From NCBI GenBank assembly GCA_026418475.1, contig JAOABG010000008.1:1-33994 (forward strand): a stretch of DNA of 33,994 bases, written 5' to 3'. Position 1 is the first letter of the stretch; the number at the start of each line of letters is the position of its first letter. This document shows positions 8,104-14,283 of this stretch, in pieces. A program made the position numbers and the translations under genes. Source of the DNA: a bacterium (GTDB lineage: Bacteria > DRYD01). The notes under the pieces were generated by a model, which saw nothing but the letters and a program-made list of their open reading frames with translations, made no database searches and was not told the origin of the DNA.

Positions 8104-9990
8104 TTATACTAAAGTCAAACAAGAATTATAATAATTATGTAATGTATCTATAAAGCCGTTAAAAACTGGATCTCGGTTATTAACTTTCAGAGTGTTGTAA
8201 AAAATTAAGTCATCAACCAAAGAGTTCAACTCTGGATCGTTTTCGTATATGTTTTTTATGATTTTATCCCTAAATTCATAATCACTATAATTGTTAGCGG
8301 TTCTATTTTTGAAATAAGTATTGATAACCAATTGAGAAAAAAGGTAATCAAGATTTCCATACTTCTTAGAAATGTTACTCCCTGCTAATGAATTGAAAAG
8401 AGGATCCAAGAGATTTATCCATTGAACTACATTTTCAAAATTGATATTATTTAGGATATTAGAAAGTTCATCGGTATTTTGGTATGACTTTAAAATTTTA
8501 TTCAAATAGGAAATCATAATATTAACATTGTCTTTATAATTATTATCTTTGGGTAAATTTTTTAGGGTTTTTATCCACAGATTTAATCTCAGGTAAAGCG
8601 TTCTATTTTTAGGTAGATTGGGATCGAAAGGAAAAGCAGAAATGGTAGCCCTTTGAGATATACTTTTTAAAACCTCAAGTGCAGACAAAACCTTTTGTTT
8701 ATCAGGATTATTTAAGATTTGGTAAAAATTATTTGCAAAATACTTAGTAAGGACTAAGGAAGACAAATTATTTTTATAAAAATTAAATATTTGAGTATTA
8801 TCCTTTGAATTTTTTATCAATTCAATAAGTAAAGAAGAGTATATATATATTTTGAAGAAGTGGTAAAAATCACCATATGTAAAATCTTTATTTCTCAAAT
8901 TTTTTCTTATAAATGAGCTAACATAAGAAATGTAGGAAGAAAATAAATCAGTAACGGAATTTTTAACAGCCTCATTATAAGAAACACCATGAGATTGATA
9001 ATTATCAATAGATTCATTTAATATATTCTTATGTTCATTTGAAACCATTTTATCTTTCAGGTAAAAGATGTAGGAATTATCTTTAAGAGTTAAATTCATA
9101 TAGTATATGACTTCCATAAATCTGTCCAAATCATGTTTATTGGAAATAGGATATGATTTTATATTATTAAGAACAGATAAAACTTGGGAAATCAATACGA
9201 AAAAGTTTTTCCAAATCTCTACCTCTCTGAAACTTATCTCTTTCGTTATTTTTCTTAGATAATCATTTTTCAATTTTAAAGATGAAAATAAATCGTTTAA
9301 AAAACCATTTATTTGATCCCACAAATATGAATCTATATAGTTTTTAGAATTGATAACATTTAATATTTGTTTTGATTTAACAAACATATCTAGAATATTG
9401 GGCGGTACATCCTTAATATAGAAGGGGGAATTGAGAATAAAACTATTTGATAAAAATCCAAATACTTTTTTATTCAGGTAAGTATCATTATCAATAAAAA
9501 ATGATAGATCATCTATCAATTTATCATCATTATTTTTCATTATGTTTTTCAAATCTCTGGCAATAGTGGGATTTCCTTTTGAATTCGAAATAATAAAAAG
9601 AATAATTCCTGTTTCTAATAAATAATTAAAATCCTTGATAAAATAATTGGATAATGGTGTATAAATAGAAGAGTAATAATCTATGTTGTAGTTAATAAGA
9701 CCAAGCTTGTTTATTAGATCAAAAGTTTGAGGTAGATATTTATGTAAATCAAGAGGTACAGGATAATTTTTGTTTAAAGATTTCAGGAAAACCTTAAATA
9801 GGTTATTTATATTTATTGGATTTGTTTGACTAACATAATTTTGATTGCAAGCAGATGTTTGATTAATATTTTTTATAAAATTGTCTTTTGGAAGATATTT
9901 TATATTACTTTTTTTATTGTCATATTTTGTAAAAATTTTTTTACTAATAATCTTCGGATTACTAATTTTATAATTATTAATTTCCTTCAT
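8104..9990 (-). CDS. Unknown protein, 628 residues, Asn/Tyr/Lys/Ile-rich
   Basis: I do not recognise this protein. It is long, mostly helical in appearance, and very rich in Asn, Lys, Ile, Leu, Ser and Tyr. There is no signal peptide, no clear membrane helix and no obvious nucleotide-binding or metal motif. Only two cysteines are seen (near residue 48 and near the C terminus). The first 55 residues are basic and low complexity. It is a single-gene unit: convergent with the dehydrogenase gene (14-base gap) and divergent from the fluoride riboswitch. The ATG has no Shine-Dalgarno, and a candidate promoter would place transcription start only a few bases upstream. It has no stop codons or frame breaks over 1.9 kb in an AT-rich region, which argues it is real. 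It could be a lineage-specific structural or repeat-fold protein. Confidence 0.7.
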   Translation of the reverse strand: MKEINNYKISNPKIISKKIFTKYDNKKSNIKYLPKDNFIKNINQTSACNQNYVSQTNPININNLFKVFLKSLNKNYPVPLDLHKYLPQTFDLINKLGLINYNIDYYSSIYTPLSNYFIKDFNYLLETGIILFIISNSKGNPTIARDLKNIMKNNDDKLIDDLSFFIDNDTYLNKKVFGFLSNSFILNSPFYIKDVPPNILDMFVKSKQILNVINSKNYIDSYLWDQINGFLNDLFSSLKLKNDYLRKITKEISFREVEIWKNFFVLISQVLSVLNNIKSYPISNKHDLDRFMEVIYYMNLTLKDNSYIFYLKDKMVSNEHKNILNESIDNYQSHGVSYNEAVKNSVTDLFSSYISYVSSFIRKNLRNKDFTYGDFYHFFKIYIYSSLLIELIKNSKDNTQIFNFYKNNLSSLVLTKYFANNFYQILNNPDKQKVLSALEVLKSISQRATISAFPFDPNLPKNRTLYLRLNLWIKTLKNLPKDNNYKDNVNIMISYLNKILKSYQNTDELSNILNNINFENVVQWINLLDPLFNSLAGSNISKKYGNLDYLFSQLVINTYFKNRTANNYSDYEFRDKIIKNIYENDPELNSLVDDLIFYNTLKVNNRDPVFNGFIDTLHNYYNSCLTLV

Positions 9991-10000
9991 ATTTATGTTA

Positions 10001-10029
10001 ATTATTTTTCAAAGCATCAGACATTGCAA
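10001..10029 (-). promoter_or_regulatory. Candidate promoter of the 628-residue gene
   Basis: Read on the - strand, TTGCAA (10029-10024) and AATAAT (10006-10001) are spaced by 17 bases. Initiation would fall near 9994, leaving almost no leader before the ATG at 9990, which also lacks a Shine-Dalgarno. The match is moderate (4/6 and 5/6). Confidence 0.4.
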
Positions 10030-10088
10030 TATTTGTAAAAAAAATGTAAAAATTCCCTCAAAAATAAAAAGGAGAAAATTATATTCTG

Positions 10089-10094
10089 TATAAT
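10089..10094 (+). promoter_or_regulatory. -10 element upstream of the fluoride riboswitch
   Basis: A perfect TATAAT ends six bases before the first purine-rich base of the aptamer at about 10100, which is where initiation would be expected. No good -35 hexamer is present at 17 bases; the region there is A-rich. Confidence 0.55.
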
Positions 10095-10100
10095 AGAAAA

Positions 10101-10186
10101 GGGAAGGGAATGGAGTCTCCCTTTAACCGCTGCTTCAGAGGCAGCTGATGACTCCTAAAAACAAAAATAAAGGAGGGAGACTCCAT
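10101..10186 (+). promoter_or_regulatory. Fluoride riboswitch (crcB motif) with RBS-sequestering platform
   Basis: The sequence matches the fluoride (crcB) aptamer. P1 is GGGA (10106-10109) with TCCC (10118-10121), enclosing an 8-base loop. The TTAACCGCTGC segment leads to a hairpin GCTGC (10129-10133)/GCAGC (10141-10145), and the conserved CTGATGACTCCTA follows. The pseudoknot pairs GGAGTC (10112-10117) with GACTCC (10150-10155). The alternative fold is striking: ATGGAGTCTCCCT (10110-10122) is a perfect 13-nt complement of AGGGAGACTCCAT (10174-10186), which holds part of the ribosome binding site and the first two bases of the start codon. Ligand binding locks the 5' strand in P1 and the pseudoknot, so fluoride should free the start site. 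The aptamer class is established knowledge; the platform mechanism is inferred from complementarity. Confidence 0.93.
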
Positions 10187-11345
10187 GGAAACAGTATATT
10201 ATCAAATATCACTCCTGGTTCTGATAGCGTTAATATCCGTCTTAATAGCAATTGAATTTAAAATCCCATTATCATTATCAGAGATAATAACAGCATCTGC
10301 GGCAAGCTACATTATTGGCATATTTGGATTACAAGAGAATCTGAGTGAATTAATTTTAAAGGCAGAATGGTTAAAAGTCCTATCTTCTCTTGGAGCAATA
10401 TTTTTAACTTTTTTAGCAGGAACAGAAGTAAATATTGGCGTTATAAAGAATAAGAGTAAAGAGGTATTATCAGTTGGTTTGTTAGGTTTCTTAGCACCAT
10501 TTATAGGATGCTTTCTAGTGGCATTATTAATCTTAAAATGGAATATCAAAGCCAGTTTAATCACAGGAATAGCTCTATCAACAACTTCAGTAGCAGTAGT
10601 TTATACAGTAATGTATAATTATAATTTAAATCAGTCTGATTTTGGTAAAGGAATATTAGCATCATGTTTTATAAATGACTTAGTAACAGTACTAGCACTC
10701 AGCTTAATATTTTCTCCATTTAACTATAAAACTCTTATTTTTTTATTTTTATGTATTATTTCTTTTATTATTATTCCAAAAGTAAGTAAATTTCTGATAA
10801 ATAAATATTCAAATAAGGGATCAGCATTTAGGGTTAAATGGATAAAGTTCATACTAATAATTCTGGGAACAGTGGCATTATGGTCAGGAAACGAACCTAT
10901 ATTACCAGCATATATCATAGGAATTATCATATCAGACACAGTAACCAAAGACGAAAATTTTATGAAAAGATTAAGATCAATAACAATAGGAATATTAACA
11001 CCTTTTTACTTTATAAAAGCAGGTTTTCTTTTGTCAATAAAAGTTATTTTGTCATTTCCAAGTTTAGTAATAATCTTACTATTCTCAAAAGTTCTATCAA
11101 AAATAATTGGCTTATATCCAATTGTAAAAATTTTTATTAAGGATAAAAACAAAAGTTGGTATTATACAATGATGATGTCAACAGGTTTAACTTTTGGAAC
11201 CATTTCAGCTTTATATGGGTTAACACATAACATTATAAACTTAAATCAATACTCATTAATAGTAGTTGCTGTAATATTAAGTGCAATAATTCCAACTTTA
11301 ATAGCAAATAGTGTCTTTCTACCAAAGTTTCTCTTCAAAAAATAA
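10185..11345 (+). CDS. CPA2-type monovalent cation/proton antiporter under fluoride control
   Basis: The 386-residue protein is a polytopic membrane protein of about 11-13 helices, of the Na+/H+ or K+/H+ exchanger (Kef/NapA-like) family. Family marks include AGTEVNIG (residues 78-85), the broken-helix segment LSTTSVAVVY (131-140), CFINDLVTVLAL (161-172) with Asn164-Asp165 at the ion site, and PFYFIKAGFL with a conserved Lys. An ND pair in place of DD is associated with electroneutral exchange in related CPA families. No RCK/TrkA-N domain is attached. The ATG overlaps the riboswitch platform and has AGGAGG eight bases upstream. Antiporters are a known class of fluoride-riboswitch-controlled genes, so this one likely helps cells tolerate fluoride or the accompanying acid load; ion specificity is not known from sequence. 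It ends 16 bases before the convergent CCA-type gene. Confidence 0.88.
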   Translation: METVYYQISLLVLIALISVLIAIEFKIPLSLSEIITASAASYIIGIFGLQENLSELILKAEWLKVLSSLGAIFLTFLAGTEVNIGVIKNKSKEVLSVGLLGFLAPFIGCFLVALLILKWNIKASLITGIALSTTSVAVVYTVMYNYNLNQSDFGKGILASCFINDLVTVLALSLIFSPFNYKTLIFLFLCIISFIIIPKVSKFLINKYSNKGSAFRVKWIKFILIILGTVALWSGNEPILPAYIIGIIISDTVTKDENFMKRLRSITIGILTPFYFIKAGFLLSIKVILSFPSLVIILLFSKVLSKIIGLYPIVKIFIKDKNKSWYYTMMMSTGLTFGTISALYGLTHNIINLNQYSLIVVAVILSAIIPTLIANSVFLPKFLFKK

Positions 11346-11361
11346 AAGAATACTTGAAGAT

Positions 11362-12588
11362 TTAAACCAAGGTAGAAATAACATATTCAACATATTTATC
11401 ATAGTTTTCAACATTAAACAGTTGAATATATTTATCAAAAGGTATAATAGATTCCTTAGTTTCGCATATATAGTTACACACTTTGAACAAGGTCTCCAAA
11501 GTGGAAACATATTCATCTTTATCAATTTTAAAAATATTCAATAAAAAATTAATAAATATAAGTTCAAAGGTTTGATTACTATTTTTATGTTTAAAGTTGT
11601 TTATTATAAATTTGGGATCCTGTCTTTTATTCCAGTTATACAATATTTGTTTAGATTTTTTTATAATGTTATCACCAAATATAATATTAAATCCCCAATT
11701 ACTAAGATCTCTTGAAGTTTTGAGAATATAAGCAGATAGAAGTAAAAAGAGATAATAGCTTTTTTCACGAATTATGAAATCATATTCATTTTTTAATATT
11801 TCTGAATAGATAAAGTATGACAAATCAAATACTTTTACTATTTCTATGAGCTCTTCGGGATTTGATATTTTTATGTTATATATATCAAAGAAACCCATTT
11901 CAATCAGATCCTTTATTGCAAGATAGGATCTATAAAGATTAAATATCTTGGTTATTTCTTGCTTCATTCTGACAGGATTAGTACCAGAAATACAAAAAAA
12001 ATTTTCTTTTATAAAGATTTCCGTTTGAGGATCAAAAGTCAAACCAAACTCATTTTTTATTCTTATTCCTCTGATCATTCTTATTGGATCAATAATTAAG
12101 TTATCAAAATTAACCGTTTTTAATTTTTTATTCAATATATCATCTATACAATTGTTAAGATCAATCAATTTTTCTTTATAAATGTCAAAATACAAGGAAT
12201 TTATGGTGTAGTCTCTTCTAAAAAAATCTCTTTGTAAGTCAAACGTATAAGTGAAATCTATGTATATTTTTGTGTTTATAACTGCTCTATATACTAGGTT
12301 TTTATTATCAAGTTCAACTATTTTGTATTCACATTCTTTACAAAAACATTTTATACATTTTTTATAACACTCCGGATCATAACTTTTCAATAATAAAACA
12401 ATATCAATATCAATTTTTTCATTCTTTTTATTCAATACCACATCTCTTATTAATCCACCAACAACAAAAGGAACTATTTGTTTTTTAGTAAAAAAGTTCT
12501 TATCTAATAATTTGTTTATATTTATTTTTCGAAAAAATTTTATTATCTTTTCATTTAATTTCTCCAGATTATTACTATTTTTTTTCAT
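11362..12588 (-). CDS. CCA tRNA nucleotidyltransferase / poly(A) polymerase family enzyme
   Basis: This 408-residue class II nucleotidyltransferase has VVGGLIRDVVL (residues 42-52), the metal-binding pair Asp60 and Asp62 in KIDIDIVLL, RRDYTINSLYFDIY (124-137) with the nucleotide-selecting region, and IIDPIRMIRGIRIKNEFG (165-182). The enzyme adds or repairs the 3' CCA end of tRNA or adds A residues; the choice cannot be made by eye. Unusually, residues 74-86 hold five cysteines spaced C-x3-C-x2-C-x-C-x2-C directly after the catalytic strand, suggesting a bound metal or a disulfide-prone loop. The C-terminal half is divergent. Its start overlaps the end of the upstream small gene by 14 bases, so the two are probably co-transcribed and coupled. 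Confidence 0.85.
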   Translation of the reverse strand: MKKNSNNLEKLNEKIIKFFRKININKLLDKNFFTKKQIVPFVVGGLIRDVVLNKKNEKIDIDIVLLLKSYDPECYKKCIKCFCKECEYKIVELDNKNLVYRAVINTKIYIDFTYTFDLQRDFFRRDYTINSLYFDIYKEKLIDLNNCIDDILNKKLKTVNFDNLIIDPIRMIRGIRIKNEFGLTFDPQTEIFIKENFFCISGTNPVRMKQEITKIFNLYRSYLAIKDLIEMGFFDIYNIKISNPEELIEIVKVFDLSYFIYSEILKNEYDFIIREKSYYLFLLLSAYILKTSRDLSNWGFNIIFGDNIIKKSKQILYNWNKRQDPKFIINNFKHKNSNQTFELIFINFLLNIFKIDKDEYVSTLETLFKVCNYICETKESIIPFDKYIQLFNVENYDKYVEYVISTLV

Positions 12589-12913
12589 TTTTAATAATAG
12601 TTTTTATATCAGCAATGGATTGATTAATACTCTGGATCAAATTTTCAACTTTCAAACCTTTATAGTTTGGTCTGAAATTTTTCAATTCCAAGTAGGAACT
12701 TTCTAAAAGTTTGAGAGCCTCATCAATTTCCTGTTTATTAATCAAATAAGTGGCATATATAACATTTTTTATATTTTTAATAAATCTTTTCTCTTCTGGA
12801 TCAGATAACATATTTTCCATTTCATCTGATATTTTTATTGCAAACTCAAAATTCTCGGAAGAAAATATATCTATTATTTGCTTAAGTTTTTTTATAAATT
12901 CTTGATCATCCAT
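12575..12913 (-). CDS. Small helical protein, possibly divergent DUF309-like
   Basis: The 112-residue protein is acidic and predicted to be all helical, with no signal or membrane segment. The second half (YATYLINKQEIDEALKLLES, then a GLKVENL turn) resembles the C-terminal helices of DUF309 proteins, which end with a Gly-Leu/Ile-Asp turn. The HE/HExxE-like motif expected in the first half is not present; EFAIKISDEMENML stands there instead. A tetratricopeptide-like helical pair is an alternative reading. It overlaps the nucleotidyltransferase start by 14 bases and follows a good candidate promoter, so it is likely the first gene of a two-gene unit. No function can be given. Confidence 0.6.
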   Translation of the reverse strand: MDDQEFIKKLKQIIDIFSSENFEFAIKISDEMENMLSDPEEKRFIKNIKNVIYATYLINKQEIDEALKLLESSYLELKNFRPNYKGLKVENLIQSINQSIADIKTIIKNEKK

Positions 12914-12933
12914 TCTACTTTATTATTTTTATT

Positions 12934-12962
12934 TTTATATATGAATTTCCTTTGAAAATCAA
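12934..12962 (-). promoter_or_regulatory. Promoter of the small helical protein / CCA enzyme unit
   Basis: On the - strand, TTGATT (12962-12957) and TATAAA (12939-12934) are separated by exactly 17 bases. The leader would be about 14 bases and contains no Shine-Dalgarno. Confidence 0.55.
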
Positions 12963-12992
12963 TTGACTTATAAAAAAGGGAAAATCCAAATA

Positions 12993-13020
12993 TTGTCAAA
13001 TTAATCTAAGTAGGTAAAAA
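12993..13020 (+). promoter_or_regulatory. Candidate promoter of rplJ
   Basis: TTGTCA (12993-12998) and TAAAAA (13015-13020) have a 16-base spacer and lie just upstream of the rplJ ribosome binding site. The -10 match is weak, so this is tentative. The resulting leader would be too short for a classical L10-binding leader. Confidence 0.35.
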
Positions 13021-13041
13021 TAATAACAGGAGGTTAAATAA

Positions 13042-13662
13042 ATGTCCGCATCTACCATTTCTGTTAAGTTAAAAGACAAACCAAGGAAAGTAATCCCCAA
13101 TTATGAACCAAAAGTTAATGAAGAAAAACAAGAAAAATTAAACCTGGCAAGGGATATAATAAACAACTCAAAATTAATAGTCTTTACTTTGTATCAAAAA
13201 CCAAATGTCAGTATTAAAGCATGGGAATTTGTCAAATACAATTCTGGTATAGAGGAAATAGGTGGAGATATAAAAGTAATAAAAAATTCATTTTTAAAGA
13301 TAGCACTTGAAGAAAAAAACTATAATGAACTGGTTCCCAAAATAAGAGGAGCAGTTGTTGTAAATTACACAAAAAATGATCCCATAAACTTGGCTAAGAA
13401 ACTTGATGAAATAATTTCAACCCTAAGGAAAGAAAAAAATATAAAAGAGGATATACCGGAGATACTTTTCGGTATCCTAGAAGGCAAAGTGATCAGTGCT
13501 CAAGATGTAAATCAGTTGTCCAAAATACCCTCAAAAGAAGTACTACTTGCTCAATTAGCAGGGACATTAAAAGCACCAATATCAAAGTTAGCAAGTACAC
13601 TCAACACCATTATATTAAAATTATTATGGGCTTTACAAGCAGTGAAAGAAAAGAAAGGATAA
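13042..13662 (+). CDS. rplJ: 50S ribosomal protein L10
   Basis: The 206-residue protein forms the base of the ribosomal stalk and binds L7/L12 dimers on 23S rRNA. The L10 core starts near residue 28 (EKQEKLNLARDIINNSKLIVFTLY), continues through GGDIKVIKNSFLKIALEE, and ends in the L12-binding helix region KEVLLAQLAGTLKAPISKLASTLNTIILKLLWALQAVKEKK. About 27 extra residues precede the usual L10 start. The ATG is well supported by AGGAGG seven bases upstream. rplL follows after a structured 90-base spacer. rplK-rplA and rpoBC, its usual neighbours, are absent here. Confidence 0.96.
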   Translation: MSASTISVKLKDKPRKVIPNYEPKVNEEKQEKLNLARDIINNSKLIVFTLYQKPNVSIKAWEFVKYNSGIEEIGGDIKVIKNSFLKIALEEKNYNELVPKIRGAVVVNYTKNDPINLAKKLDEIISTLRKEKNIKEDIPEILFGILEGKVISAQDVNQLSKIPSKEVLLAQLAGTLKAPISKLASTLNTIILKLLWALQAVKEKKG

Positions 13663-13681
13663 CCGCGTTCAAGAGCGCGGT
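13662..13681 (+). other. Hairpin immediately after rplJ stop codon
   Basis: Arms ACCGCG (13662-13667) and CGCGGT (13676-13681) pair perfectly around an 8-base loop. The 5' arm begins on the last base of the rplJ stop. It is unusually GC-rich for this genome and is the same kind of element as that after pepF. Confidence 0.6.
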
Positions 13682-13696
13682 ATAAAAGTACTCTGA

Positions 13697-13737
13697 ACAA
13701 GCCAAAAGCTTGCCAAAAGCAAGTGAAAAGTGCTTGT
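13697..13737 (+). repeat. Alternating complementary arms in the rplJ-rplL spacer
   Basis: Four short complementary arms alternate here: CAAGC (13698-13702), GCTTGC (13708-13713), GCAAG (13719-13723) and CTTG (13733-13736). Adjacent arms can form three serial hairpins that share strands, two of them with the same CAAAA loop. Alternatively ACAAGC (13697-13702) pairs with GCTTGT (13732-13737) around the central hairpin. The folds are mutually exclusive and end four bases before the rplL ribosome binding site. Confidence 0.5.
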
Positions 13738-13752
13738 AAAGGAAGGAAAAAC

Positions 13753-14139
13753 ATGGTAACCAAAGAACAAATAGTAGAAGCAATAGGTCAAATGAGTGTT
13801 TTAGAATTAGTAGATTTAATAAAAGCCATAGAGGACAAATTTGGCGTACAAGCAAGTGCTCCAGTGGCTTTTGCAGCAGCAGTACCAGGAGCCGCAGCTG
13901 CACCAGCTGAAGAAAAAGAAGAAAAAACCTCTTTTGATGTAATAGTTGTTGGATACCCAGAAAATGCTAAATTGAACGTTTTAAAAGTAGTAAGAGAAAT
14001 AACTAATATGCAATTAAAAGAAGCAAAAGACTTCGTTGAAAGTTTACCAAAACCAATAAAAGAAGGAGTTACAAAAGAGGAAGCTGAACAAACTAAGAAA
14101 AAATTAGAAGAAGTCGGTGCTAAAGTGGAAATAAAATAA
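13753..14139 (+). CDS. rplL: 50S ribosomal protein L7/L12
   Basis: The 128-residue protein is the stalk component that recruits translational GTPases. It has the N-terminal dimerisation helices ([20 protein letters not shown]), an Ala/Pro hinge ([14 protein letters not shown]), and the globular domain with [20 protein letters not shown] and the end VGAKVEIK. The ATG at 13753 is chosen because GGAAGGA lies six bases upstream and the protein then has the family's normal N terminus; a GTG at 13723 would add ten residues from the structured spacer. It is followed by an AT-only palindrome. Confidence 0.97.
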   Translation: MVTKEQIVEAIGQMSVLELVDLIKAIEDKFGVQASAPVAFAAAVPGAAAAPAEEKEEKTSFDVIVVGYPENAKLNVLKVVREITNMQLKEAKDFVESLPKPIKEGVTKEEAEQTKKKLEEVGAKVEIK

Positions 14140-14162
14140 AAATTTTTATTAATAAAAATTTT
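14139..14162 (+). repeat. 24-bp AT-only perfect palindrome after rplL
   Basis: Two 12-base arms (AAAATTTTTATT and its reverse complement) abut at 14150/14151 starting at the rplL stop codon. It could fold as a hairpin near the end of the rplJ-rplL transcript but contains no G or C, so strength as a terminator is doubtful. The rest of the 14163-14283 gap shows a GGAGG-like tract at 14189-14197 with no start codon behind it, and nothing else recognisable. Confidence 0.45.
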
Positions 14163-14283
14163 ACAAAAATTTAATCATTTTTTAAAGCTAGTTAGGAGGA
14201 GTTCTGTTACTGTTTCTTTTAAATTTAATATAGGGATTACCTATTCCAAAGATAGTTAATATAAAAAGAGGGAGAGAAAGTAA

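Noticed and set aside
11331-11362. CTTCAA/TTGAAG inverted repeat between the antiporter and the CCA-type gene as a bidirectional terminator
   Set aside because: The stem is only six AT-rich pairs with a 15-base loop; too weak to call.
13723-13752. GTG start for rplL at 13723
   Set aside because: It would translate the structured spacer; the ATG at 13753 has a Shine-Dalgarno and gives the standard L7/L12 N terminus.
14139-14162. AT-only palindrome as a confident Rho-independent terminator
   Set aside because: There is no G or C in the stem, so it is listed as a repeat only; a terminator role is unproven.
14163-14283. A small gene behind the GGAGG tract at 14189-14197
   Set aside because: No ATG, GTG or TTG with a sustained frame lies at a suitable distance.
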